Assembly: GCA_905116865.2 (NCBI GenBank)
Contig: CAJHNH020000691.1
Coordinates: 642,001-706,000, forward strand
Reading direction: 5' to 3'
Source of the DNA: Candidula unifasciata
Lineage: Eukaryota > Mollusca > Gastropoda > Stylommatophora > Geomitridae
Length of the DNA: 64,000 bases
A model generated the notes under the pieces. That model did not search any database. It saw only the letters and a program-made list of their open reading frames with translations, and was not told the DNA's origin. Both the position numbers and the translations under genes were made by a program. This document shows, piece after piece, positions 1 to 11,984 of the stretch (positions are counted from its first letter, which is position 1; every line of letters starts with the position of its first letter).

Positions 1-1200
1 TGAAAAAACTCATTACATTCATGATAAAATAGACGGTGAAGACATTTTTTACAAAGTAAAAAAATAGAACTAACCTTATCAATTTAAAAATAAATTATCA
101 CTGAAGAATTAAAATTTTAAGAAGAAAATTAAGTAACATTTTAAGGGGAAAAGTTTGATGACAAATTCATCATTAAAATTATATACAATCGTTAGTAAAT
201 TATAATGTTCCTTTTATTTCAGTCCTTTATAGTTTCGTTACTTTCGTGGGAAAGACAGATCACTTGTGTTATTGCAGCTACAGGGTGTTTGTGTGTAGAG
301 CAAATGTGAAAAACAAGGTACCTGACATCATCAAAAAAGTCAATCATGAAGAAATATGCAGTGAATGGCTGTCTCCTGCTGGAGTCAATTAAAATTGTTG
401 CACTCAAAACAGTATGGTGTTATCAAGTGAAGCAATCAGAATTACCATTCAAGAAATAATAACACATGTTGCAGAATGTATCTGACAATATGAAGAGACG
501 TGCACAGTCATGTATTGAAACCTGTGTGGACATTACCAACACCTGTTATAATGAATATTTCATTAGTACTTTCCAGCTTCCCCCAAAACAGCTTTTCACC
601 ATTGCAGTAACCTTTGTAACTAATTTATTGACCTTTTTAGCAAATTCGTTATTGACGTCATGTACTTGGATTTTTCACATTTGTTTATACAAAGTGTTGT
701 GAGACTTTACAAACACCCTATACCTCTATTGATTTACAATATTCTTCTCATTTTGAAGGTTTGAAGGGCTGGAAAATGAAAGGTTCTTGAATGTTTAATC
801 TGCTCCTCATTTGGTATGCTTTGAAATGTCTGCAGATTTATCACTCAGACATACTTCAAAAAGCGGCAGGGATTAGGGGGAGGGGGAAATAGCTCAGAGA
901 CTATCCATAAAGTCTTTGTGCAGTTAAAACTTTATTAACTTTCTGTTTCCAGACATATGGTTCCTAAATTCCTTATTTCTTATTCAGTAATTTCAAAAGT
1001 TTGTAGTTAAGGTTTCATCATCACTGAAGCCAGGTTTACCCCAAACTTGCTCTGTTCTCGGGCCAGCGAAAATCACATGAAATATCCCTTGCTGTCTCAA
1101 TTGAAAAACTGGTGGACAAACAGTTAGTTATGGCAGAATCCACAAATATGCGCACACAGTAAATGCATAAGACAGTTGCTAAAGGCACCGAATAAGTAAG
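1..1200. other. AT-rich sequence, no supported gene
   Basis: No open frame here has protein-like composition or recognisable motifs, and no splice-bounded exon was found on either strand. The longest open stretch, near 466-702, is short and of low complexity. It may be intron or untranslated sequence of a gene beyond the left edge. Confidence 0.5.
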
Positions 1201-1346
1201 TGAGCTCTTTGAGTCCCAGGGGGTTTTGATTCACAGGCCCAAGGGGTAGTGAAGAGAGTCGTAAAATCGGCGCATCATACGATCATTGGGCCTCTAGGTA
1301 GGAATCTATGAATGTATGATGCGTTCCTTGGGACTCAAAGAGTTAA
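1201..1346. mobile_element. piggyBac-like MITE
   Basis: The ends are inverted copies of each other: CTCTTTGAGTCCCAGG on the left and its near complement CCTTGGGACTCAAAGAG on the right. The right end is followed by TTAA; the left has TGAG at the matching position. TTAA targets and CTCTTT-type termini fit non-autonomous piggyBac elements. Related copies lie at 6571-6802 and 47128-47369. Confidence 0.55.
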
Positions 1347-1589
1347 AGACCCTTTTCATGCCACTGGTGATAGACCTATATTCTTATAGACCAACCAGGA
1401 CTCAATTTGTGATGAAGTCAACATCCCAAGGCTGCCTTGACTTCCCATGACATTATCTAGCACCCATTTTAGTCTGGGTTGACCTGGGAGCCAAGGAGCG
1501 AAAAAATGTGACTCGATGTGGATTTGAACCCAAGCCCTTAAAACTGACAGGCAGGAATCTAGCAGTTCTGCTACTGCAGCTCCCAAAGA
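1346..1589 (-). mobile_element. SINE-B copy (tRNA-derived)
   Basis: Reverse copy of the commonest SINE in the window. Its tail side (left) has the 'accaatcggcac... gtcgacctgggagccaag' type sequence, and the tRNA-like head with a B-box-like 'ggattTGAACCC' motif lies on the right. The reverse-strand open frame across it is SINE sequence, not a gene. Confidence 0.75.
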
Positions 1590-4500
1590 AATACAAATAA
1601 TAACGCTGTGAGATAAAAGGAGCTTAGTTAAAAAGTGGGTAGAACTTCTAACAAGAGAAATTGTAAAAAGAGTGATTGAGGAGAAAAGACGTCCAAGAAA
1701 AACCTTAAGGCGAATGTTGATGAGAGAGGCCAAAGGTGCTGGATGGAATTCCACCCATGATATCAGTGTGATTGCACAGTATAGAACAAAATAGAGAAAT
1801 AAATTGTGAGCTCTATTTGACATTTAGTGGCACAATAGGACAATTGTAAGAAGATAGAACTGCTCACAATTACAGTTGGATAGAGGACAATGTTGAGCTC
1901 ATGTTTAGCTGCTTGGTAATGAAAGTACTTTGACTTTTTTAAGTAGTTTTTTACTACAATACTTTTACCTGAAACTCTCCTACAGCCTTCTTCAACCCTC
2001 CCCCCTCCCCCCTTTTTCCCCCGCGTAAATTATGTGAGGCAAGTAAAAGAGAAATACTTGAAGGCACCTGGGGCCATGGAGGTAGGACCAAGAATCTGTC
2101 TGGGAGGGGGGGGGGGGGGGGGAGAAGAGAGTGGGGAGAGGGGGGAACACTGTGATGGGAGCAATTATTTACAACAGACCGTTCTACATATGATGATAAT
2201 TATACATTTACAATAAGAATAGTCTGATTAACAGATTTTGTAAGTTCTTCATGAATCTGTCTCTGGTGAGTTGAAATTTAAAAAAAAAGAGCTTAATTCA
2301 AAAGGGTTGACTTTATTGAACCGAGTGTGTATGTTTGATAACACACATCTCCAAACTTTTGGGTCCAATCTTGTACATATGTGGCTATGAAAGTTTAACA
2401 CTGCGAAGACTTTATGCACATATAATAATTTCCTAAGGTGTCTCACCTCCTTCCGGTATATTAATCCAACAGATAATATGTTGTGAACATACATTCTCAC
2501 TAAGTGTGATACATAACATTTTACATTCATAACATGTACTAAAAACCATGTCCTGCTAAGTGCAGTACATATTTTAATAACGTGTATAGTAATGAGTGAA
2601 CTTTATTTCTGCTCTGTGTGATATCTTTTCCTGTTTTAGTCCAGGATGGCTTATCTACATATTTTGATTTGTTATATGTTAATAAAACTGTGTTCTCCTG
2701 TAATATTTTATTTTTAATTTCCCAGTGCTGAAATTTGTTTTATATGTCTCGGTGTACACAACGTATGAGCTTTCAGTATTCATGCGTATGTACAGTCGGT
2801 GTTGTACAATATTGTACATTTTGTCTAATTCTTGTCTTTTGTTTCTTTTTTCTGATTATGAGTAATGAGATAAAGAAAAAATATAACAATGGGTTTTGTT
2901 AATGAAAATAGATCCAATTAATAATGAAAACAGATTAGACAGATTAATTAAATTCATCCAAATTTTAATTTATAAATAAAATTTTACTGGAAAAAAAAAA
3001 CACAATCACAAACTATTTAAAAAGAAAAGGATTCAGAAAATGAGTTAGTTCTGTCATAATAGCATGAGAACTCACTTTAATCTGATTATAAGAGTTGTTT
3101 CCCTTGTGGAATACAATAAATCATATGAAAATGTTTACTCACAACAGTTTATGTCTCTTTTGTATTGTCATTTGGCGACATTATTTATGCTAACAATTTT
3201 ATTATTTATGTAACAGTTGGTAACAGCAAGAATTGCACAAATAAAGTAAGTAACATATACTAAGGAATTTTTTTTATCAATAATGTTACCAGTCGGCAAG
3301 GTACCTGATGATGATGATGATGACGATGATGATGATGATGATGTTGTTACATATTTCAAAGAAAGACATTTTCACATTTACAAATCCACTTGCAATGAAT
3401 TTAAAATAGACCACAAACAGCCCTATATAAACATATTAGTTTGATCAAATGTGTTACTGTAATAATAATTTAGTCATAATGAGGAATGACATAGTGACTG
3501 AACGAATACCAGTTATTAAGTATCTTAGTTAGAACCCACAAGGATGGAATCAGTTTTGGACCATTTTTTTTAAACTTTTGAATACTTATTTTTTTTTTTT
3601 TTATTGTTTGTTATATGTACTTAATTTACCTTTTTTTTAACTTATAGATCATTCAGTGTGCTCATCACAAATGTTTATACACAGATTTTAGGGTCTGGTT
3701 AGCCTGACTTTTTCCTTCTTCAACCAAATAAACTTAAATGTCCTTATGAAAAGTTTTCCAGGCATGTGTGTATTTATAATCCCGCTTCATGCCAGATAAG
3801 CAGATGCTTTTCATAACCAAATAAACTAATTCTTTTGCATCAAAACATTCTTACTGCTCACATCGATCACTATTTGATATTTTCATTCATATTTGCTTTT
3901 CTCATTCAGCAATGTCAATTCAGGTTATTGTAATTACAGTAATGTGATATTTTTAGTGATACCAGATTTTCTCCTAGGGAAGCGTGTTTTTTTTTTTTCC
4001 CGCTCATATTTAACCCTATTGCTATTTGTTCTATGCTTACATTATAAAATTTGTATTGTGTTCTGTGTGTAAATTTATGCTGCATTTATGTTTCTATATT
4101 TATTGGAAAATAACATGGAAATTGTAAAATGTGACATTGATCTAAATTTAGTTACCTGTCTTGATTTCACTTCTGTGGTTAGATTTGTGTGTATTATTGT
4201 AATGAAATATTTACTTCTGCAGTTCATTAAACTACCCACCTGAAATTTCTCTTTCTGATGTGATTTACTTTTTGCAGTATTTTACTTAATTAAATCAGTA
4301 CCAAAGTGTCGTCATCATCATCACGACCATCATCATTATCATCATCCTTATCTTTAGTTTAGTCAGTTAACGTAATGAAATTAGTTATCATCACTGCTGA
4401 CAGTTAAAGTGGGACACATAAGATAAATCTGCCTTTTCGCCTCCAAGAAACACATGCTGTGTATTGGCTCTTTCACTTGATTCTCAACCATTGCATAGGT

Positions 4501-5260
4501 TGTTCTCTTACCATTTGCATTTTGGTCATATTAAATGAAAGAAGAGATCTGGCTGTCCTTGTGGTCACTACTTATATGTATTTCTTCTTTTTCTTTGCGT
4601 TCGGTTTCGTATGCTCAGATCAGACCATCAGGTGTGTTGCCTCTATGAACTTGCATGTCAGTAGCAGGTCCTTTATGTTTTCCTGTAGCTTGCTCTGCAC
4701 ACTTTGCTCTTGAGGCCAGGTGTCTTTTGGAAGTTGTATGTAGAGTGGGCCGGTCTGCACAATTATGTATTAACTACGTATTTAACTTCTTTGAAAGTGA
4801 AACCCCATTTCTTTCACAGTACTGGTTTTTTTTTTTTTTTCATTTAGTCATCTGTTGAGTAACCTTTAGGGATGGATATTTTTTTAAAGGGAAAAAACTG
4901 CCTATACTGCCTGACTTTACTCCATTTTAGGAAAGTGTGGGACAAGGGGTCAAACCCCAATATTTAGGGTCATATGACTTATGCAGTTGTCACAAACTAT
5001 GCAGGCTGTAATCCATCATCCTAATGAAGATTTGAACCCAGGTCTCCTAAAAGATTACTAAACAAACTAACCACTTGGCCAGCAGCTTCTCAAAATACAA
5101 GTTGTAAATATGGAGAATCAGAATACTAAACATGAATAAACTATACATTACAGACATAAAGAAAATAAAGCAAGAAAATAATTGTCTGATCTAATACAAG
5201 AAACCAACTTTCTTGTCTAGACCCTAGGAAGCACGATATACATTAATACCAGTCATAATA
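1590..5260. other. AT-rich, SINE-poor block without a supported gene
   Basis: Across 3.6 kb there is no full SINE-B or SINE-A copy, although elsewhere one occurs every 1-2 kb. The DNA is T-rich on the + strand, with an AATAAA near 2680, a C-rich then G-rich patch at 1990-2150, and CAT repeats at 4313-4350. A degraded tRNA-like SINE head is visible near 4985-5090. The composition resembles a long 3' UTR or intron, but no flanking exon is visible. Confidence 0.35.
3288..3344 (+). mobile_element. Very short RTE-like 3' stub with GAT-repeat tail
   Basis: The sequence 'ccagtcggcaaggtacct' followed by GAT repeats matches the terminal 'ccagctgacaaagtactt'-GAT of the longer RTE 3' end at 8100-8272 and the end at 18836-18856. 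It looks like an extreme 5'-truncated LINE insertion of about 20 bp plus its microsatellite tail. Confidence 0.45.
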
Positions 5261-5640
5261 CTAGTAAAGTAAAGGATCCCTTTTGGTACCTTCAGGCATA
5301 CTCAGCATTTGTAGAGTAAAAGTAACGGATCCCTTTTGGTACCTTCAGGCATACTGAGCATTTGTAGAGTAAAAGTAAAGGACTCTTTAGGTGTACTGGG
5401 CATATAGGGCTAGACTTATATTTTTAGACCAATCAGCACTCAGTGGGCGATGTCACCATCTTGCTGGCTACCTTTACTTCCCAGGATGTCACCTGGTACC
5501 CACTAAGGCTGAGTCGACCTGGGAGCCAAGGTCATTTTTGAAAAAAAAATCTGGTCTTGTTGGGATTCAAACCCATGACCTACTGATCCACAGGTGAGCT
5601 TCTAGCTACTACACCACATGTCAGGAACCTTATTCCTGCC
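5260..5640 (-). mobile_element. SINE-B copy with reiterated tail
   Basis: A reverse SINE-B copy spans about 5385-5625. Its 3' tail ('ggatcccttttggtaccttcaggcatac') is repeated two more times at 5270-5380 with a period of about 66 bp, so the tail segment was tandemly amplified. The tRNA-like head lies at the right end, with the reversed B-box-like motif near 5570. Confidence 0.75.
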
Positions 5641-6570
5641 ATAACGGCATGTGGATCATTTGTAGGCTCATGGCAGACAATCTATCCCTATGACACACTA
5701 AGCCAAATACTTATAAAGCACACACATCAATCTTTAATGTACAAAACAATAAACTGCAGGCAGTTAGCACCAAAAGCAGTGATCACTCACTATCCTAAAC
5801 AAGATTGTGAGGGATTTTAAATCACCACTCACTCCCAGGCCATTCCATTCTACAGATAATACCTGGGCCTGAACCCATCTGCTTCCAATGCAAGTTTTTT
5901 CATCTGCTACTGGACTCCACACTGGGACTGTGGGGTATCTGCAGCCTGCAGGCCAGTGTGTGAGGACAGATCAAAACACCAATTACTACAATAACCTGGC
6001 TAACAGAAAAACTCCAATACCTGGCAAGCTACCCACATAAAACACTGCCAAAAATCTTATTGCTGTTGAATAATGAACAACATTGAAATAATGCTATTGT
6101 CCAGCTAAACACATAATTACACACTCTATCGGTCACTATGCTTAACACGAACACACTACGATCAAACGATCACAAATAACATAAGTCGACAGTCTCAATG
6201 TGCAGGCACATAACTCGTCATTCATTGCGCCGACCATCATGTCTTCGTTAACAGTCAACTATTTCTGTCACGACTTTCTACTAGTAGTCGGTTTGTGGCA
6301 CTGAGCTACAATTCATGTCAGGGTCAAGTAAGTACAGACATGAACATTCACTATCATTATACAGTGTATTCCATACCCACACTGGACTCTTGACACCACA
6401 GCAGCTCCTTCATAATACAGGTAATCTAGAAAATGACATTACAGTAAGGATAAAAATAAAGCAAAAGTTAACATCTGAAATTATGACTGAAATTGTTTAT
6501 AACTGTTAAAAAAAGCTTCGAGCAGAATACGTTTTACTCTAATAAACACATACAAAGTATGTCTGAAATC
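5641..6570. other. Unassigned sequence
   Basis: The base composition is more balanced than in the first 5 kb. No exon, SINE or transposase-like sequence could be recognised. The open frame at 6315-6509 shows no motif and was not accepted as a gene. Confidence 0.4.
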
Positions 6571-6802
6571 TTGACTCTTTAAGTTCCAAACATGCATTTC
6601 TTTTCTTAAGCAATAGCTGCTTGAAGTACTGTATGTTTTTTGTAAGAATGGGTCCGAAAAATATCACTACGAGACAAGAGGAGCTGATGTACCAGTTGTG
6701 ACAGAATGTGTTAAAACTAACAACTGCAGGAGACCCTGCGAGCTCACAAATGCTTAGCCCACCAATAAACGCATGGCGAGTTTCTTGGAACTCAAGAGTT
6801 AA
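6571..6802. mobile_element. piggyBac-like MITE
   Basis: The left end TTGACTCTTTAAGTTCCAA and right end TTGGAACTCAAGAGTTAA are near-perfect inverted copies, with TTAA on the right and TTGA on the left. It is the same family as 1201-1346. A further TTAACTCTTTCA end occurs at 7278 without a clear partner. Confidence 0.55.
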
Positions 6803-7482
6803 ACTGTGTGGCTTTTATTTCATTTTAATTTCTAGTTCAACATGTCAATAAATAATGATCTCTTGAATGTTTCTTGAAAATATAGATATGTTAAAAATAT
6901 GATTTCTGTGCTTATTTACAATAAATTGTGGGAAATAACCGAACCAGTCATGTTAATCTATTGTCATATATACACTTCTGCACATATGTTGTATTCTTGC
7001 ATCCAGTTATGGATCATTACATGATAACTGGTCATTTATCCAGGAATCAAGTACTCCAGCATCATATATCCAAACTGTCAATGCCATGTCTTCATTTATG
7101 TGCAATTGCAGGGTTATAAATCCAGTAACGGATCAATTCTGTATGGTATATATATGTATATATAGGCTTGAGTCATTACAATATCATTTATCTGTGGATT
7201 TATAGAATATCTTATTTTCACATTATTATGGATCACCTTAGGTGATGTAGCTGAGCTTGACTTTTTTTCAGTGTTTCTTTAACTCTTTCATTACCAGGTA
7301 GGTAATACTTTCTGTACCAGGCAATTCACCACACACTTAATGATTGCTTAATTCACATCTTTTTTAGTTCACCCAAGGCAACCCTGTCACTTAGACGTAA
7401 CAGAAGAGGTTATCCATGCAAGCGATGGATAGATGCAATATCCAAGGCCATAGATGCCAGCATCTACTTAGCACATACCTAG
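6803..7482. other. AT-rich unassigned sequence
   Basis: Contains a short TATA repeat at 7148-7165 and an orphan piggyBac-like end at 7278. No coding signal is seen. Confidence 0.4.
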
Positions 7483-7625
7483 ACTTGCACAAGATGCCTC
7501 TAGGCTTGCACAAGATGCCTCTAGGCTTGCACAAGATGCCTCTAGGCTTGCACAAGATGCCTCTAGGCTTGCACAAGATGCCTCTAGGCTTGCACAAGAT
7601 GCCTCTAGGCTTTCACATGATGCCT
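7483..7625. repeat. 21-bp minisatellite
   Basis: About six nearly perfect copies of a 21-bp unit (ttgcacaagatgcctctaggc) lie head to tail. Because 21 is divisible by 3, both strands stay open and give repetitive reading frames that are not genes. Confidence 0.95.
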
Positions 7626-7819
7626 CTTTAAAAAAACCTGATGCTGAAAGGCAGAATAGGACTAGAGAAGAAAATGAAGAAGAAAATACATTTTAAAACT
7701 CATTCTGTCTGGTTTTTCTGTAGCGATAATCCATTCCATTTCAATCCTACTGTGTGTCTGACTACTTCTGTTCCACAGTTATGCTAGTTAAACACATTAT
7801 AACTCAAAGATTGTTCGCA

Positions 7820-8075
7820 GCCACTGTGTTGTAATGCTTGCCTGCAGATCCAAAGGTCATAGGTTTAAATCTGAATGGAGCCCGACTTTTTTTTTTTTAA
7901 ATGACTTTTGCTTCCAGGTTGATCCAGCCCTAACGGATCAGATAAAGTTCTGGGTAGTAAAGGCAACCGGCATCACCTACTGAGTGCCCGATAGGTCTAT
8001 TAAATACAGGTCTAGCTCTATATATAATGCCCAATATGCCTGGAGGTGTAGAAAAGGGTCCTTTACCTTTACTCA
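7820..8075 (+). mobile_element. SINE-B copy
   Basis: Forward copy: a degenerate tRNA-like head ('gatccaaaggtcataggttt'), then a T-rich spacer, the 'ggttgatccagccctaa' body and the 'tctagctctatatataatgccc' tail ending near 'gggtcctttacctttac'. Confidence 0.75.
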
Positions 8076-8099
8076 AAGATTGTTACTTTATAAAGTAAA

Positions 8100-8272
8100 T
8101 GTTAAAAAGACCCTTTTCACGCCAATGATGCATCAGAAATGATGGTCGATGGCTTAAGACAGTGGTATGGAGGAATATCATCAGTGGAATTGATCCAGAA
8201 CACCAAAGACCGAGATCTGTGGATATGCATGAACGCCTATGCCAGCTGACAAAGTACTTGATGATGATGATG
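8100..8272 (+). mobile_element. RTE-like LINE 3' end with GAT tail
   Basis: Aligns by eye with the last part of the longer RTE-like element at 18700-18856: 'atggcttaagacagtggtatgg', 'aatatcatca', 'gaccgagatctgtggatatgcatgaacgcctatgcc' split by substitutions, then a GAT microsatellite. This is the C-terminal coding end plus a microsatellite tail. Confidence 0.6.
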
Positions 8273-8296
8273 ATGCATTAGGTAATGATGCTAGAC

Positions 8297-8473
8297 CTAG
8301 AGCTATTCAACTGGCGGCCCGCAGGCCAAATCTGGCCCACAGAGGCCTAGCAAGTGGCCCACGAATCATTGCCAGTTGTAATTATTATATTAATATTTCT
8401 GTGCCTCTGACCTATGATGATCCATATTTTTAATATGGTGGCTCCCCTGAGTAAACTGAGTTGAATAGCCCTT
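8297..8473. mobile_element. hAT-like MITE
   Basis: The termini are inverted: 'AGCTATTCAACTGG' on the left and 'TTGAATAGCCCTTT' on the right. The body contains 'ggcggcccgcaggccaaat' and 'aatcattgccag', shared with the better preserved copy at 43714-43897 and the reverse fragment at 52207-52294. Confidence 0.6.
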
Positions 8474-8519
8474 TGATTGTCTCTTATATTTATAGAACAA
8501 TTGTCACTGGGCTAGTGAT

Positions 8520-8640
8520 GTGCACAGTATCACTTGGGCCGCCTCTGCTTCTCATAACTATTCCTGGTGCCCACTTAAGGCTGTGTCAACCTAGCAGCCA
8601 AAGTCAGTTTTAAACAAAATCTGCCTCAGTATGGCTTTAA
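8520..8640 (-). mobile_element. SINE-B fragment
   Basis: A partial reverse copy, recognised by 'cctggtgcccacttaaggct' and 'gtgtcaacctagcagccaaag'. The tRNA-like head is missing or unrecognisable. Confidence 0.5.
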
Positions 8641-8985
8641 CGCTGAGAATTCAATAGTTGCTTTCCAAACAGTCTGTCCAGATTGAGTTCCAGGCTGACA
8701 CACGTGGTCTCCATGTAATATGATCAAGCCATTTGCCTTGTGTTGGTGAAGGTACTGGGTTCTTACACTGATGCATCATTCAGTTCATGAGAGATCTCTG
8801 GGATCAACATTAAAACTACAGAGCTTGTACTTTGTGCAACCTCTTAGCCGACAACTTGTGGTTTTGCAGAGACCAAGCCATATTAGGTAAAATCTAGGCC
8901 ACTGAAGTCAATTATTTGGACTTTAACTTTTTACTTTATTGTTAACTTTAACTCAATCTTAACTTTTGTTACTTTAGGTAATCAG

Positions 8986-9059
8986 TGTTTTGGGTCTCAG
9001 GCATTAAAATATTGGAACTATCAAACCAGGCAGTTAAAAAGAGAACTGGAGCTGACTGG
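8986..9059 (+). CDS. Weak candidate 5' coding exon for the G6PC3-like gene
   Basis: This is a short open segment between an acceptor-like 'gtaatcag' and a strong donor-like 'gactgg|gtgagt'. It ends in phase 0, which is the phase needed by the first confirmed G6PC3 exon at 21566. The encoded text begins FWVSGIKILEL, resembling the 'GI..IE.L' pattern of G6PC-family N-termini. Against it: no ATG within the exon (one would have to be completed by an upstream exon ending in A), a 12.5-kb intron, and about seven extra residues before the conserved GDPK compared with human G6PC3. It could be chance. Confidence 0.22.
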
Positions 9060-9555
9060 GTGAGTTTAACAAATAGACGGGTCACACGAAGTTCCGAAAA
9101 GTGTATCAAGTCAGTGTATCAACAAAAGCATGTGAATTGCCAGGTACTAAATGAGTTAGGAACTTTTAATTTGGCAAATAATATTTATTTTGAAGCATTT
9201 CTATTTAAAAAAAAATTGTAAATGGTTTGAAGCACTCTAATTAATCTTTGTCTTCATAAGCAATATCATATATGTGCTTAAAAGTTTCTGTTCCTGACTA
9301 CACGTTTGGAGGATTCGTACAAAAATCACATCAGGATTATACAATTACTGTTGCTGTTTTTCTGTCTGCTATTCTGTCTGCTATTAATACTTTAGTTGCT
9401 ACAATAACAAAAACAATTACTCTTACTACAACTGCCGCTGCTACTACTACTACAAGTGTTATCACTAGTACTATTGCCATAATTATTACACTGACTATTA
9501 TATTGATTGTTGGACTTAATGCTACTATTAAAATTACTATTACCACTACCAATAT

Positions 9556-9785
9556 GTCGGCATCTGTGGCTTAGACGTTGCGTACACGCTTCCTATTGCT
9601 GGGGTGCCAGGTTCTAACCCAGCTGCGGGCCTTGCCCCTTGCATTTGTTTTGAAGGTGGTATCGAAAAGCCAACCATCCAGAAAGCATTGGCAAACTACT
9701 GGAAAACTTGCCTTAAAAAATCTTAACAGCCAAAAAATGCTGGGATTGGTTCTGCAACGTCCTGTAAATGATACGCGACTAGTTG
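9556..9785 (+). mobile_element. SINE-A copy
   Basis: Full-length copy of the second main SINE family. The tRNA-like head starts 'gtcggcatctgtggcttag' and has a B-box region 'ggttctaacccagctgcggg'. The body holds 'caatggcaaactac'-type sequence and the 3' end 'tgctgggattggttctgcaa' to 'gatacgcgact'. Confidence 0.8.
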
Positions 9786-9789
9786 GTAG

Positions 9790-9965
9790 GTAGTTGTACC
9801 CCACCAGGACATCACACAAGCGATAAACACCCGATGACACAAAGTGCCACCATGTGGATGAGGATCACCCGTGGAGAGGTCCCAGAAACCTCTTTCAGCC
9901 GTTTAGGCCATATTTATGGCCCAACTATATTCAGGGCCCCCGGCAAAAGCCAGGGTGGGGCTTAA
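9790..9965 (-). repeat. Repeat F copy
   Basis: About 170 bp, beginning 'accccaccaggacatcacac' and running through 'aaagtgccaccatgtggatg' to 'ggcaaaagccagg'. A close copy lies at 60285-60440 inside the hAT element. Inverse copies of its first part occur at 11030-11110 and 15570-15680. Confidence 0.65.
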
Positions 9966-10351
9966 AAATGACAAAATGTTGCATCCCACAAGGGGACGAC
10001 TTTTTAAACGCTGCCCAGGAAAATATACGGAACTAACTTTACTACTACTATTAATTTAGTAGCAAATTAATGAACAAAAATCATCTTTATATGTCATCAT
10101 TTTGTAAAATTATAATCTGTCTCTGGATCATGTTTGTGATCGAAACAAAACAAAAAAACCTATTAAAACGTATGTGTTGTATTCTTGCTGTATTACTTTA
10201 ATTATTCAGCTTTATTGTGGTCAGTCCTCAACCCTTGCAGTCATATACAGTTATTCTCCTTGTGGATTTCAAGTTCCCGTTGTGTGATAGACCCACGTCC
10301 TTAACAAGCGAATGGTAAAAGGTGACTAATTATGTATTTTATCAAGTAAGA

Positions 10352-10575
10352 TGGTCGGCGTCTGTGGCTTAGGGGGTGCGAACGCACTTTGTAATGCCGG
10401 GGTGCCGGGTTCGATCCCTGCGAACGTTTGTCTTGCGCTGATTTCGACAGTGGTACCAAGAGCTGACCGTTCAGTAGCAATGGCAAACTACCGAACGTAA
10501 AATTTGCCCTAGAAAAACCACAACAGCCAATAGATGCTGGTGTTGATTCAGCAAAAGTAATCCACATAACTTTTT
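10352..10575 (+). mobile_element. SINE-A copy
   Basis: Complete head ('gtcggcgtctgtggcttagg', B-box-like 'gggttcgatccctgcg'), body and 3' end ('gttgattcagcaaaagtaat'). It is well preserved. Confidence 0.85.
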
Positions 10576-11220
10576 AAGTAGGATGTGTTGGGTCAAAAGG
10601 CGCAGATATCAGAGCCTAGCTGTAACTAACAATTCAGTGTGTCAACCGCAATTTTAAGGGTGAAAGCAGAAGAAGCAGGGGAAAAACAGTCGTTTCTTGA
10701 ACTATTTCTATCCACACGGTAGCTGCTTGAAGCTAATACTAATACCTGTATGTGGATGTGTCGAGTTGTGAGCTGGGTTATCTTCGCGGCACTCCGGACA
10801 CGTCCTTAAGTGCGCAGATTCCTCCTTCAACATATACATCAGCTTCCTGTAGTTAATAGTGCTAGTTCTATGCTGGTTTACAAGACTTCTTGTGCGCTAA
10901 TTGTGCCTTCCATGCCCTGTGTGCTGTGTTATTCCGTACCAATATGGAGCAAACTTTTGTTTTATTTAAAACAGAATACTTGGTAACCGTCGCCCTAATA
11001 TGACCTTACGGTTGAAGAGAGTTCCTGGGACTTTCGACTGGGGGATTCTCATCTGAGTGGTGGCACTTTGTATCATTGGCTGTTAATCGCTTGTTGTGCG
11101 GTCCTGGTGGGATTAATCATCACTCCCTTTTATCCCAGTTCTCGCATTCTTTGCAGGGATGTGGACACGCTGCTCTCAAAATCACGACCAAGACCTCTCT
11201 TTATTTCCAGAAAAAGATCT
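10576..11220. other. Unassigned spacer with an inverse repeat F fragment
   Basis: Nothing coding was recognised. 11030-11110 ('gggggattctcatctgagtg', 'gtggcactttgtatcattgg') is a copy of the first part of repeat F in the orientation opposite to 9790-9965. Confidence 0.45.
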
Positions 11221-11850
11221 AAACATCGAATATGTTCAGAACTTATTTGTAGACCAGCAGAAAGCTTTCGACAGGGTCGATGAACAAAAATTATGGAAAG
11301 TTATGGCTCGATATGGAGTAAGTTAACATCTCATTGAAGTTTGCAAAAGCTTATATAGTGATTGTAGAAGAATAGTTAGAAAAATCAGGGAACATCTAAA
11401 CCGTTCAAAGTAACATCTGAAGTGACAGGAATGTGTCTTATCACCACTCCTGTTTACCACCTACATTGGTAGTATAAGCAGGGTTGCACAGGAACGACGA
11501 TAATAGTAACATTATCGAATTACTCTTTGCTGATGACCAGGCCTTGATTGCAGATACAGCATTGAATTTGCAACAGCATCTCACATCCGTGAATTAAGAA
11601 TGTTAATCAAATAATATGAGAATCAACATCGAAAAGACAGAAGTAATGTCAATAGGAAGAAAGAAGCAGAATTTAAATATTGCATAAGAGCATACTTATA
11701 TATTAAACAGGCATCTGAGTTGAAATATCTTGTAATAAAATTCACCGAAGCTGGTAAATTGGATGAAGAAATTGACAAGGCAGGCTACAGCCAGCTAGCT
11801 ATGGGCAAGCCTATCACTTAACACTCAGATAACAATTTCCACCATTGCTA
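11220..11850 (+). pseudogene. Decayed RTE-like reverse transcriptase fragment
   Basis: Translation near 11228-11320 gives FVDQQKAFDRVDEQKLWKV, the typical 'D..KAFDRVD...LW..L' start of a LINE reverse transcriptase. Downstream pieces resemble the 'SPLLF...YI' and 'LLFADD' segments, but stops and frameshifts break the frame repeatedly. It ends before the microsatellite at 11893. Confidence 0.6.
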
Positions 11851-11888
11851 CAACTGATGCATCATATAACATAGTTTTGATATACCAA

Positions 11889-11892
<4 letters not shown>

Positions 11893-11979
<87 letters not shown>
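11893..11979. repeat. Compound TC/AC microsatellite
   Basis: An uninterrupted CT run of about 38 bp is followed directly by an AC run of about 48 bp. Confidence 0.98.
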
Positions 11980-11982
<3 letters not shown>

Positions 11983-11984
11983 TA

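Noticed and set aside
1356..1823. 155-codon reverse-strand frame
   Set aside because: Half is SINE-B sequence and the rest is low complexity; no conserved motif.
7391..7631. Repeat peptides on both strands
   Set aside because: A 21-bp minisatellite keeps both strands open; no start or splice context.
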